Shown here piece after piece: positions 21,657 through 35,869 of a stretch of DNA of 42,308 bases (position 1 is the stretch's first letter; every line of letters begins with the position of its first letter). Source of the stretch: Plantago elongata. Taxonomy: Eukaryota; Streptophyta; Magnoliopsida; Lamiales; Plantaginaceae. The translations under genes were made by a program, and so were the position numbers. The stretch covers positions 1 to 42,308 of the forward strand of contig JAYMSP010000742.1 of NCBI GenBank assembly GCA_036897095.1, given 5' to 3'. Under the pieces are notes generated by a model. The model saw only the letters and a program-made list of their open reading frames with translations. It did no database searches and was not told the DNA's origin.

Positions 21657-23882
21657 ATGAGGGATAGGAGGTACATGGAGGAGGATGTTCGAGGTCAGTA
21701 TTCGCCTCATCGGCTTTCGGGGTCTAGGCATAGGACCTCTTATCCGCTAAGGCGTCGTGGTGATTCCCCCCACCATGGGTCTGGTAATCAGGGATACCCA
21801 AGGGTTGATCGTTCGCGGAGGGTTGAAAAGGACAATCTAGAAAGGAATTATGCCAGTCCAAGGAGTACTGAGGAGAGCGATAAGGATCTTGACAGGCCGA
21901 GGAGGTTTGAGAATAAGGATAAGTTTAACAGGGGTTTGAGTTCGCACGGTGATAGGTTGCTTAATTATGATGATAGGGATAGAGAGAGGTTTGGAATTGG
22001 TGCTAGGTACTCGACAAGTCCACTGAGGATAGGGAGGAAGGACAATTATAACAGGGATTTCAGTTTGGTTGGTGAGAGGTTGTGTGATTATGATGATAGG
22101 GGTAGAGATAGATTCAGAGTTGGTGCTAGACGCTCTACAAGTCCGCGGGGGATGGTAAAAAGAGATGATTTTGATAGAGAGGTGAATACACGATCCACAA
22201 CGTTGTCTGGTTATGATGGGAGTAAAGGTAGACTAGGAGATGTGGTTGGCGTGGGGAGAGAAATGTTGTCTGATTATGATGGAAGTAAAGGTAGAGACAG
22301 AAAAGCAGTTGGTCCTGGCAACGCAAGTTGGTTCTATGACGAGGGCATGTATTATGTGGGTTCAACTTCGAAGAAGTATGAACAAGATAATTCTATTTTT
22401 GTGGATAGATCCAGGAAATTGGACCCTGAAAAGGTGAAAGATTACAACTACACCAGTGGTTACACCATATCTGGTGAATATACTACCATTAGAAGTGGTG
22501 GTGGGAGTGATTCACAAGCTGTGTATTCAAATGGACTTCACAGTGGATTGTCGACAATGCCACGCTCCAAACCAGTTTCACTAGATTATGAGATGGAAAA
22601 CAAAGGCACCACTGATACATACAGTTGGGCTGATAATATTGGTGATAGTGATGTCACCACGCATAAGTTAGCTGGTTTAGAAGGTGGCAGTCACCTGTCC
22701 TCTGGGCTATCAAGATATATCAATAATGATATTGGGAAACAAGGATACTTGTCCCTGGATGAACTTGAGCTAGGTAGAAGAGGGGGAGCTCTTCTTGAAC
22801 CTGAAAAGAGTTGCATGGAAATAAAAGATGGCAATTATCATTTTCCGTGTGCACTTGAGTTGGATAAACCTGTGACAGAGATACCAGTAGGTAGAGAAGA
22901 ATACAAGCATGGTAAGAAAGATAAGCTTATGTATTCTCGAGACAACCTAAATGGTTCTGGCTATTCTATATCCTTATCTAAGACTAAGGATTATGTTTCA
23001 CTATTATCAGGCATCCATAAGGATGAACTTGGTGAGAAAATGCAAACTGTGTCCCGTAGATTACCTGGACACCAGTCTGGTGATCTACGAGATAGATCAA
23101 GGGCATATATTGGGTTGCCCATGGACAAGCATGGAAATGTTTCGCTATCATCAGGCACTTATAAGGATGAACTAGGTGAGAAAATTGAAACTTTGTCCAG
23201 TAGAATAGGTCTCTCCACCTCTGATGAACTCAATGCACACAAATCATCGTTGCACAAGAGAGAAAGAGAGCTGGATATGTTGGGTCGAGGAAGTCCTGAC
23301 CTATGTCATGGAAGTGAATCATATCATAGATATGGAAGCATGAAATATAAGGAGCGTCATACTGAAATGCGCCGTGGTCAATGGTCTCATGGTGAAAGGT
23401 CAGGTGTATTGCGACAAAACGATTATGATTCTTTTTCTGGAAGAATTCGTGATAGCCTTGAAAGGGGGGTAGTAGAAGAAAAGTCGAGCTTGGTCGAACC
23501 CTACAAGAGGCGGCTTGTGCAAGAATATCTTAGGGATGATCCTCTGTTTGCATCTGGTGTTGGTATTCGAATATCGACGGATGAGAATGGTTTGCGCATG
23601 ATTTACAACCGTACAAATGATGAAATGGATGTAAGTTCTTCAAAGAAAGCCTGGTACAACAACAACTCTGATATTGATGTTGCAGATAGGGCATTGGATG
23701 GGATGTATGCCCATCAAAGATCCACTGAAGGATTTATACCCATACCACGACATTCAAGCAGCCCCCGCATATCAAATTGTAAAGATATCAAGGAGAGACT
23801 GGGACCAAGACTTCATGTTTCACAACGCTTAGTTTATGTAAACAGACCTTCCGTAAAGGATCGTTTGGGACCTACCCTCTGA
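21657..23882 (+). CDS. low-complexity Arg/Ser/Asp/Gly-rich protein, function unknown
   Basis: An open frame of 741 codons with an in-frame TGA at 21633-21635 upstream, which supports this ATG. I do not recognise a globular domain. The N-terminal third is highly charged and rich in R, S, D, G and Y, with SR/RS-type dipeptides. It holds related units of the form YDDRxRxRFxxGARxSTSP (about residues 100-165) and YDGSKGR (twice, about 180-220). Residues about 448-470 and 496-518 are a second duplication (SLxSGxxKDELGEK). The C-terminus has two short motifs, IKERLGP and VKDRLGP, the last ending three residues from the stop. The composition suggests a disordered nuclear, perhaps RNA-processing, protein, but that is inference. 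A GT donor follows two bases after the stop codon. Confidence is high for a real gene, low for any function. Confidence 0.85.
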   Translation: MRDRRYMEEDVRGQYSPHRLSGSRHRTSYPLRRRGDSPHHGSGNQGYPRVDRSRRVEKDNLERNYASPRSTEESDKDLDRPRRFENKDKFNRGLSSHGDRLLNYDDRDRERFGIGARYSTSPLRIGRKDNYNRDFSLVGERLCDYDDRGRDRFRVGARRSTSPRGMVKRDDFDREVNTRSTTLSGYDGSKGRLGDVVGVGREMLSDYDGSKGRDRKAVGPGNASWFYDEGMYYVGSTSKKYEQDNSIFVDRSRKLDPEKVKDYNYTSGYTISGEYTTIRSGGGSDSQAVYSNGLHSGLSTMPRSKPVSLDYEMENKGTTDTYSWADNIGDSDVTTHKLAGLEGGSHLSSGLSRYINNDIGKQGYLSLDELELGRRGGALLEPEKSCMEIKDGNYHFPCALELDKPVTEIPVGREEYKHGKKDKLMYSRDNLNGSGYSISLSKTKDYVSLLSGIHKDELGEKMQTVSRRLPGHQSGDLRDRSRAYIGLPMDKHGNVSLSSGTYKDELGEKIETLSSRIGLSTSDELNAHKSSLHKRERELDMLGRGSPDLCHGSESYHRYGSMKYKERHTEMRRGQWSHGERSGVLRQNDYDSFSGRIRDSLERGVVEEKSSLVEPYKRRLVQEYLRDDPLFASGVGIRISTDENGLRMIYNRTNDEMDVSSSKKAWYNNNSDIDVADRALDGMYAHQRSTEGFIPIPRHSSSPRISNCKDIKERLGPRLHVSQRLVYVNRPSVKDRLGPTL

Positions 23883-23884
23883 AG

Positions 23885-25257
23885 GTAATCCTTGGGTTAA
23901 AAATCCAAATTATAATTTTTTGGATGGAAGCTATTTTTTGATCGGGATGCAAACCACTTGGTGGATCATTTTTCTAGGCCTGACCTGAACCATCTGAAAA
24001 GTCCAGAAATTTATGCAATTGGTTTAGAGTGATTTTGCCATGTATCTAAAACAACTTGAAGAGACACCAGTGAAGACTAAAGAGACTGAAGTGCACAGAC
24101 CGATGAAAAGCTGGTAACTTGAAGTGCATTTGCATGTGGCAGGTTTGTGTTTAACACTATTAATTGCTATAATGAATGGAATTCTTCATATTACATTCTT
24201 CACTATTTTAAGAGTCAATGGAAGGTGAAATTTGGATGTTTATCTCTCTGGTGATGGTACATGTAGTTCCTTTTTCTTGAGTTCCTCTTAGTACCGACTT
24301 TCTGCCACAGTGGAAGTTGTGAAGCTCTTCGTCAAAGAATGTGATGACATCACATGGTTTATGACTTATGAGTATTGTGCCCGTGTGAGCATCATGTCTA
24401 ATTATGTTATCTTCAGGAACTTAAGTGGTATTAGTGAAACTTGAGGGACGTTGCCTTGCCTTTCACCATTATTGTAGCAGTAGGAGATTTGGTATTGGCG
24501 GTAACAATATCCTTATCTAGTCAGCTCCAACAATCAAAATAACCTAGAAAAAGACGAAATGTTACGTCGGGGATAGGGGGGCAAATTGGTGGCCAAGTCA
24601 TTCTTCTGTCATTTCTGAAGATTATTTAAAGATACACTGTTGTGGGATACATGTGGGTATACTAGTGGTGTAGTACATAGATAAGATAATAGTTGTATTT
24701 TATCTCTTCCAAGCGTATAATTGGTAGCATAAGAGCTAATTATTGTGGTGAAACCTTTTTGGTGCTATTTATATACGTGGCTAAAAGCTCTAAATTTTTT
24801 GTTTTGTTTGGACTTGCATGTTTTGTTCAAACAAGAGTTCTATTAATAAATACCTTCTCGCAACTCATTTCTTTGTTTTCTAACTCGCGAGATATGAGGT
24901 TTGTTCTTTACGATTTTATGAGAACATGGCATGGTCTATTTTGTCACATGACATGATGTTGTCTAAGCACCAGGCATGAACTCAATTTGGCAACTTGCTG
25001 TTGTTTTTTGTTGGCAGTGAACTTTTTGTGACCTTAATTTCTCAATCCATCATTTCCTCTGTACCATAAATAAGAACTTGCTTTTGCTTTATTATTTGAT
25101 ACCACTAACTTGATTCTTTTTGCTTGGGGGGGGGGGGGGGTATTATTCCATCATCCTTGGTTTAGTGAATACTTTTCTTAAGTATTTTTCTAGTAGTACA
25201 GTTCAGACGTTTTGATCTTATATTTCCCCAACTTACTTTTTTTATGGTTTTTTGCAG
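23885..25257 (+). other. probable 3'UTR intron of the 21657 gene
   Basis: A donor AG|GTAATC begins two bases after the TGA. A good acceptor, TTTTTTGCAG, ends at 25257 and is followed by GAGGTTTAACATTC. The stretch between has no long open frame and contains a run of 15 G (25126-25140). A splice junction this close to the stop would not by itself trigger nonsense-mediated decay. Unsupported by transcript data. Confidence 0.45.
25126..25140 (+). repeat. poly-G run (15 G)
   Basis: Fifteen consecutive G residues inside the putative 3'UTR intron. Could form a G-quadruplex in the transcript or be a sequencing-sensitive homopolymer. Confidence 0.9.
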
Positions 25258-25949
25258 GAGGTTTAACATTCTTAAGATATGCAATGATTATCCTGCAAAG
25301 ATAGTTCCGACAGTGGTGAAGTTCAGAAAGGTTTCGCAAGAACTGTATTGAGGCCAAGCACTGGAGGGTCCAGTGCATAACAACCTGAGCTTTCAAGGCA
25401 ACAAACAAACACAAAATATTGTGTATGATGATTACTTCGAACTTGCTCATGATCTGGACAAACTTGAATGTGACACCAAGAAAAGATATGCTCCAAGGAG
25501 CAGAAGGGAGATGCAGAGCATTATCCATGATCCCCTGTGGACGAAGTGAGCAGAGCTGTCCACAACAGACATTTCGTTTCAGATGTGCACCATCATAAAA
25601 TTCTTGCGTAGAGTAGGTTCTTTTTGAAATGCATAAACCCGGTGATGGCGAATATTTAATGCATGCATGTTAATGTATGATACTCGGGCCTTAAGCTGAA
25701 GCAGATGATGATTCATAGGAGCATAGGGTCTGCCGTTTCTATTGACAACTTAGTCTAATCAAGCATTTCCTACAACATTCACCAATTTTTGCATCCAATG
25801 ACCCCTGTGTGTATGTCAGGCACTTGTTCAAATCATATACAATGTCCAGAAATCATTACCTTCATTTTGGATTTTCTTAGTCAAATGATTATCTTGTTCA
25901 GAACTATATATATAGATAGCAAAATGATTTCAAGACAACTTCTTGTAGT
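25258..25949 (+). other. likely 3'UTR of the 21657 gene and flank
   Basis: Moderate complexity without a sustained open frame on the plus strand. The first 300 bases resemble transcribed exon sequence more than the AT-rich intergenic DNA. The transcript end is not obvious. Confidence 0.35.
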
Positions 25950-25957
25950 GTTCTCAA

Positions 25958-26626
25958 TGGGGTGTACATGAAAAAAAATAACCGCCCTCTCCGCTCGTTA
26001 AATCGCCCGTCAACTACTTATCATTCACGGTTATAATTTTTGTCAAAATTTGTAACCCGCCATTAAGCGGGTGGATGGTGGTTTGGTGGTTGACCAACCA
26101 CTAACCTGCACACCCGTCCGCTATATATGTTACTTGTGTGTATTTTACATTTTATTGCATTAGATTAATAGTAATTGATCTCCATTATTCATTTACTCCT
26201 AGGTGTCAATTTTACGTCTTCTCATTTACTCATAGATTGCAAACTAATGTCATCTTAGTTTTTGTCATGACGTTTGTAATTTGAGCAACTCATGAGCTTA
26301 TATTGTATTTGAAATTTTATGTACTTGGACTACTTGTATTAATGCTTGAGATTGTGTTATATTTTCCTTATTATTTAGTTTATTGTAGATTTAGAGGTTA
26401 TGAAGTATAATGTTTCTTTTTTTAATGCGCCATATATGCAATTTTTTATATGCGTTAACAAACTGTCAAACTGCCCGCCAACCGCCCACTTCAAGTAGTA
26501 AACCGACCCGCGACGGTTAGGATAAAATTCCACCCGCCGCGGTTAATGATTTAGCGTACCCGTCATAGGCGAGTCGGTTGAAAATTTTGCAAATAACCGT
26601 CCGTACCCGTTCGCGTACACCCCCTA
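25958..26626. mobile_element. hAT-type non-autonomous element
   Basis: About 669 bp with terminal inverted repeats: left end TGGGGTGTACATGAA, right end in reverse TAGGGGGTGTACGCGAA. It is flanked by GTTCTCAA (25950-25957) and GTTCTCGA (26627-26634), an 8-bp target duplication with one change, diagnostic of hAT. The subterminal parts are rich in CCCGCC/ACCGCC and CGGTTA motifs, as in many plant hAT MITEs with repeated transposase sites. There is no transposase frame. Confidence 0.85.
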
Positions 26627-27150
26627 GTTCTCGATAATGTAAATGTTAAAACTACATGTAAGTACATGGGCATTTAATGCATTATAGGACACCACAACAT
26701 GTTTTAGTGCTGATAAAAATTTGAAATTAATAATAAATAAAATAATATTTATATTGTTTATCTACTGGTTTAACAAACATTGACCTCAACATCTTATTTA
26801 GATTTCAGCTATTATGCGAATTTAGAATTATGGAGGATTCAACTCGTTTTCAGTCGGTTAGGATTCGAGCTTGATTTGTTTGACAATGTGTTCGAAGTAA
26901 GCTCGAGCCTACTGTCCGATTTTGAGGAGCCTTATTGCAATTTTCCCGCAAGGTTTAAGTAGCAGCACTAAAATGCTGAACCTTTCAGTTTCGTACATCT
27001 TCACTTTTCAGGATCATCATTTTGCTGGAAAATTAGAGAGAGAAAGAGAGCAGTTTCATCTCTTTCTGTATTGTCACGGTACAAGCAAAAACACAAATTC
27101 TCGGTTGAAAAAGTCCCGAACCAGCTAGGGTTTGCTTTTCCACAGTGAAA
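26627..27150 (+). promoter_or_regulatory. promoter and 5'UTR of the HDA9-type gene
   Basis: No TATA box is evident near the start. A GA-rich stretch (GAGAGAGAAAGAGAG, about 27036-27050) typical of plant 5'UTRs lies some 100 bp before the ATG. Short open frames here are not gene-like. Confidence 0.4.
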
Positions 27151-30769
<3,619 letters not shown>

Positions 30770-31485
30770 AATGTGATGCTGACTTGATCTTTTTGACAAG
30801 AGAATGCTAGGTCATATTGTAAATATATGGTAGATCGATTGAATTTGTCCCTTAGCTTCAACTTGGATCTATTTTGCCTTCCAGTAAGCTACTAAATCTA
30901 TACAGATTAGTTCATTGACAATGTGTTACTGATTTACTTCCGTGACTTCATCTACTATCTTTCTCCATGAGCCACTTGTTATTAGGAATTTGGCCGTCTT
31001 TGTGGTGCGGTCTCCTCTGCTTCATGGACTTTGTTCTGAATGGATTAGTTTAGAGCCTTAGAGGAGGTATTGCTTTGAGCCTGTGAATTAGTGAATATAT
31101 GATTGTGTTGTCTGTCTAGAAAAAAGTCCTCAAGCATGATAAGTTATTTTCTGCGCTCTCATACCATAATAGAACTTGATATATACCATTTTAAGGTTTA
31201 CCATAGAAATCTATAAATTACCATTTACCAATAACGAAAACTATCCTACATAATTAAAAAAAATCATGGCGGAGCTATTAGCTTCATATATTTGTTGGCG
31301 ACAATTTTAAGTGAAATGTTAAAATAATTGAAGAATAATAAAAATGTAATAAACAATATATTGTCTTAGACTCAATCTCGAAATGTGTAATTTGCTTAAA
31401 AACAATACTGTGCTAGACCTTGTACTCTTTAGGAGTGTTTGATATTATAAGATTAAAATTTAAACAACCGGATTAAGAACTCTTA
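30770..31485. other. 3'UTR and downstream flank of HDA9
   Basis: The first 300 bases or so read as 3'UTR. Beyond about 31130 the sequence becomes very AT-rich with no gene seen. Confidence 0.4.
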
Positions 31486-31740
31486 CACCATGTTTGGTTC
31501 ATTCTGGACTAAATTTTAATTGAATTTTGAATTGATAAATAATAATTAAATTGAAGTCGAGCTTTATATTTTGTGTTTAGTGTTAAATTGTAATATTTAT
31601 ATATTTTATAAAATATTTAAATATGAAAAAGTGGATTAAAATAATAATTAAATTAAAATTGAGTAAAGAAGAAAATTTGATGAAACTTAGTTGCAATTGA
31701 GTTAACTCAATTGCAATACTGATGGGAAACAAACGCCAAA
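31486..31740. mobile_element. candidate Tourist-like MITE
   Basis: About 255 bp flanked by TTA on both sides (31483-31485 and 31741-31743), the target preferred by PIF/Harbinger elements. Left end CACCATGTTTGGTTC and right end in reverse TTTGGCGTTTGTTTCC are degenerate inverted repeats. AT-rich interior rich in TTAAATT/AATTGAA, non-coding. Confidence 0.45.
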
Positions 31741-31814
31741 TTAATTTTTTATACCAATCAACCTTTTAAACACTATTACTTCTAGATTTTGGTCTCTTCA
31801 ACTCGGTTATTTAA

Positions 31815-31935
31815 GGTCCTGTTTGTTATACTGCTGAAAGTGACCATTTTCCCATTCAAATTAAATATTTTATACATAGAAAATTCAATTTCAATTGAAA
31901 AAGTTCACTGAAATTCTATATCTATCAGTACCTTA
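31815..31935 (+). repeat. MITE-like family A, copy 4
   Basis: Starts GGTCCTGTTTGTTATACTG, contains CCATTCAAATTAAATATTTT and ATTTCAATTGAAAAAG, and ends ACTGAAATTCTATATC followed by TATCAGTA. It is the most diverged of the four copies. Confidence 0.7.
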
Positions 31936-32490
31936 ATTCTTTGATGATAACAATGTATAGTGGTCAAATCAAATTTTAACTTATATGGGATCAGATTCAA
32001 ATTAACTTGTAGTTGATCAATATGACAGTTGAATATATCTAATCTAAGTTATGAGGGATGGCGGAATTATATACATACATAACTATTAATAAAATATTAT
32101 TTAATCAATTACTATATATGACTAGTATTATAAAAAGATAGACTAGTATCAAATTAGAACAATAATTTTTATTTTTAGAACGAGATATCCCGTCAACATA
32201 ATAACTTAATACATTATGTGTAATGTGTAGTTTAAAATAAAAAGTTAAAATAAAATATTAAAAAGATCGGTGAAAGATAAATTTTTATGGTAAAATGTAA
32301 TGTGTATAAGTGTAAAATTGTTTATTGTTAATTTATTAATGGTGTGACATTTTTTCAATAAGTAATATTAGAATTTTAGTGTAAATCGAAATGATGGTAA
32401 ATGTATAAATTTTGAGAGGAAGTATAGTATTACTCCTCGGGGCAACGTGGTGTTTCAATCATCCTGTGGAGTGTGGATTTCCAATGTTAT
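31936..32490. other. AT-rich intergenic DNA upstream of lipase A
   Basis: No gene is seen. Recognisable similarity to the lipase B upstream region starts only near 32490. Confidence 0.4.
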
Positions 32491-32655
32491 CGGGATCACG
32501 CATCACGGTAGTTCTCTCAGCTTTGGACATTGACACACGTTTTTTCTTTTTTTTCCTAGGGCACATGCACGTTCAATTCAAACGTTTATGCATGCTTGGA
32601 ATATTATTTAATTTTATTGCTATCCAATAGTGACTTTTCTATGATCCAATCTCTC

Positions 32656-32663
32656 TATTTATA
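32656..32663 (+). promoter_or_regulatory. TATA box of lipase A
   Basis: TATTTATA within CTCTCTATTTATAC. The same string lies at 39805-39812 before lipase B, and both are followed by CACTTCACAAACAA. Shared proximal promoter sequence supports its function. Confidence 0.6.
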
Positions 32664-32748
32664 CTTGCATGTTTTCTTTACACTTCACAAACAAGCCATT
32701 ATTCACAAGCATCGGAAACTGAAGCTATATTAACCCATATAATCAAAG

Positions 32749-32900
32749 GTTTTGTATTCATATAATCATATATTATATTACTTTCTGCATAAAATCTAGC
32801 TTAAATCAGCTTGTATTAAGGTATATATGCTAATGATGTTATTTAAGTTTTATATTTGATTATGTATTGCAAACATTAATGGGTTTGTTACTTCTTGTAG
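32749..32900 (+). other. 5'UTR intron of lipase A
   Basis: Donor CAAAG|GTTTTG at 32749 and acceptor CTTCTTGTAG ending 32900, 14 bases before the ATG. The donor context ACCCATATAAT.AAAGGTTTT is shared with lipase B, whose intron is about three times longer. Inferred from the paralogue comparison; an alternative acceptor (CAG at 32907-32909) exists. Confidence 0.55.
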
Positions 32901-32914
32901 AAAAATCAGGCAGC

Positions 32915-34262
32915 ATGAACCAAAAATGGAAAGTTCTAAATGGTGAAAAGAATTGGGATGGCCTATTAGATCCTCTAGACACTGACCTTCGCAAGCACAT
33001 AATCCATTACGGCGAAATGGCTCAAGCAACTTACGATGCTTACAACTCTGAGAAGGCATCAAAGTACGCTGGAAGTTGCCATTACTCCAAGGCTGATCTG
33101 TTCGATAGGGTCGGGATTAACAAGGGAAAGCCTGCCAAGTATCAAGTCACGAAATACATTTATGCAACTTCGTCGTCTGAACTCATCCCTGATGCCTTCA
33201 TTCTTAAGTCATTCTCAAGGGAGGCACAGAACAAGGAATCAAACTGGATAGGATACGTGGCTGTCGCAACTGATGAAGGGAAAGGCGCCTTGGGCCGAAG
33301 GGATATCTTGATTGCCTGGAGAGGAACTATTCAGAATCTTGAATGGGTGAATGATTTCCAATTTGGTTTAGTTCCGGCACCGGAGATCTTTGGTGAGATC
33401 ATGCTTTTTCCTCCACTGGTGCATTTTGGATGGCGTTCAATTTATATTTCCGATGATCCTAAATCGCAGTTTAATACAACCAGTGCTAGAGAACAGGTAT
33501 TCCCTTTGTTTCTTTAACAAGTTGTAAGTGAACGATAAAATCAGATGGATTCTTACAAGTGAACGTTAAAAGTATATAGATTCTTGTTTCAACCTGGTTC
33601 TATGATAGACTTATTCCTGGAATGAATAAAGCTTCTGAGTTTCTATGTATTATGACTTTCAGGTTCTGACTGAAGTGAGGAGATTGGTTGAACTATACAA
33701 AGACGAAGAAATCAGCGTAACAGTCACAGGACACAGCTTGGGAGCCGCAGTCGCTACCTTAAATGCAGCTGACATTGCCGTCAACAAATACAATAAGCCA
33801 GTAGGCATGCCAGACAAGTCCTGCCCAGTCACGGCCTTTGTGTTTGCCAGTCCTCGTGTTGGCGATTTTATTTTCCATAAAAAAGTCTCAGAACTGCCAG
33901 AATTTCATGTTTTAAGGATAAGGAATTCATTGGATGTTGTCCCTAATTACCCCTTCATAGGGTATGCGGACATTGGTGAAGAGGTGTTTATCGATACAAC
34001 TAAGTCGAGTTACTTGAAGACGGGGGACATTGGTGGTTGGCATAACTTGGAGGTTTATATGCACGGAGTTGCCGGAGTTCAGCAGGATAAACTGAAGTTT
34101 AATCTGGAAGTTGATCGAGACATCGCGTTGGTTAACAAAGGTATTGATGCACTGAAGGATGAGTATTCTGTTCCGGTTGCGTGGTGGAGCCGGAAGCATA
34201 AGGGTATGGTTCAGCAAGATGATGGAACTTGGGTGCTAGATGATAGTGCCGTGGAGTTTTAG
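32915..34262 (+). CDS. phospholipase A1-II-type lipase (tandem copy A)
   Basis: Alpha/beta-hydrolase of the lipase class 3 family, predicted to cleave the sn-1 acyl chain of phospholipids. Two exons, 32915-33496 and 33663-34262 (GT..AG, phase 0), give 393 aa. The chosen start ([20 protein letters not shown]) matches the usual PLA1-II start. An in-frame ATG at 32867 would fall inside the predicted 5'UTR intron. Residues 134 onward show [10 protein letters not shown] and DILIAWRGT (oxyanion region). The nucleophile is Ser219 in GHSLG, with probable catalytic Asp285 in LDVVPNYP and His328 in [13 protein letters not shown]. No plastid transit peptide is visible, so it belongs with cytosolic class II rather than DAD1-like class I. 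All key residues are intact. Polyadenylation context AACTAAATAAAAGTTTGG follows the stop. Confidence 0.95.
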
Positions 34263-34375
34263 ATTCATGAAGACTTGATGCATAACTAAATAAAAGTTTG
34301 GGTATTGTCTATCGATAGCCAAAAGTGTGCTGAATTTATTTGAATGTAATTTGTTGTGTGATTGAATAAGAAATT

Positions 34376-35383
34376 CATCAATTTATCGTTAAACTGATTA
34401 TCACGTTTGATTGGTATATAGTTCCACTAGAATTTATTGTTAAATTAAAAAGATAATGAGTGATGCAAGTGAATATATATGTTAACCGAGAAGTTATCGA
34501 TTGTTATTTTTATTTTTTCGGATTTCTATGTACACAACATTCTTTGTCTTGGTGAACTCGTAGCTCTCGACTATCGGGCTATTTAGCAACAACTTAATTG
34601 TGGACGACCTCTGCACACTTAACTTTCAATTTGAGAAGATTGAGTTGTTTGTGTGCTTTGTTTATCGTGATTGAAAACTATTTCCTCTTGGAAGGTATAA
34701 TACATTTAAAGGCGTTTTTGGTTCTAGGCTATAGTCGCATCGATCACTCATTGTTCTAGCTCCTTTATCATCATCTTCGTCCCGTTACATATACCTTCAG
34801 ATGCATTAAGATTTTACATCACCATTACATGACATTTTACATTCAATTTGTGGACGTGCTAGGGGAGGCCCTCTATATCTGCAATGTTGAAGAAATTTTG
34901 ATTAATTTAGAAATAACACTCGTATAAAAAGTCATTTTCAAACTGTTTAACATTTGATATACACATTCTTGCACACATATTTGACAAATTCATGCACACA
35001 TATTTGATGTGTCTGCCCAACATGATGACTTAATATATTCACTTCAGTACATTGGATATTCCAAATTTGATTTACTATGGTAACATAAGAACCTATTTAA
35101 GCTTTAAAATAGTTTTTTTATAATTTTTTTATGAAGAGAACCTGCATTATTCATACAATCCCCACTCTTGATTGCTTTAACTTGAAAGTAATTCGCTCCT
35201 CTCAATTAATAAATCATGGCCGCCGCATATTTGATGATAGATCAGCTTAGCTTTCTATGCTGCTTCTGTGAAGCGCTAACTTAGAGCTTTCTTACACATC
35301 TATTTTTTCTTTCTTTCATTTTTTTCCAGTGAAAACATCAACATATTGATCAAAGTACATCAAGATTAAGACAAGGAAGTGAG
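34376..35383. other. intergenic DNA between the lipase genes, part 1
   Basis: No gene is recognised. Contains a small direct repeat TGCACACATATTTGA at about 34970-35005. Confidence 0.4.
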
Positions 35384-35760
35384 TCAAAACATAAAAGCAG
35401 AATAGTCAAAAGAAACAACTAAAGCATTGATTTCCTCAATAATCCCTCCTGTAGTCGAAGGAGAACTTAAAGATTGGTGTAATTGTTGTATTAGATTCAA
35501 GCAATCTCCTTCAACGATCACGTTCAGGAGTTCTATTTGCCAACATGACTGCCATTCTTGCAGCTAACGCCTCCGCTGATTTTGGACACCCTATATGTGA
35601 TATTTGTTGACATTTCCAAGTAACAACGAAATCATTATTGTGTCAACGACATCATACTGGCTCCATCCGGTTCTCTGGTAATTGCATCATAGAAGTTCAC
35701 ACTGAAGCATCCAGGTGGGGGTGCGGACCAAGGCTGATTGGTCTCAAGTGGTTTTGACAC
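35384..35760 (-). pseudogene. relic of an RNase H-like domain (LINE or RVT_3 type)
   Basis: On the minus strand, three frames joined by frameshifts give typical plant reverse-transcriptase-like RNase H pieces: PWSAPPPGCFSVNFYDA, then SAEALAARMAVMLANR, then VIVEGDCLNLIQQLHQSL and GGIIEEINALV, ending at a stop at 35384-35386. Order and spacing match the domain (the PPP..VN..DA strand, AEA.A helix, E.D..LIQ strand). The catalytic core is scrambled by stops and shifts, so this is a dead fragment of a non-LTR retrotransposon or a domesticated RNase H-like gene. Confidence 0.7.
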
Positions 35761-35829
35761 GACAATTAGGCCAAAGAATAAGGGAGATTGACATACCAAG
35801 CGGAGATTGTAATCAAAGGAATTCAATTA

Positions 35830-35869
35830 TGAAGTCGCAACCACGTCACTGAAGTCGCAACCACATCCC
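35830..35869. repeat. 20-bp tandem duplication
   Basis: TGAAGTCGCAACCACGTCAC followed directly by TGAAGTCGCAACCACATCCC. Two units, two differences. Confidence 0.85.

Noticed and set aside
32867-32914. Upstream in-frame ATG extending lipase A by 16 residues (likewise 40343 for B)
   Set aside because: The extensions are not homologous between copies and fall largely in a predicted 5'UTR intron, while the MNQKW/MDQKW start is shared by the family.
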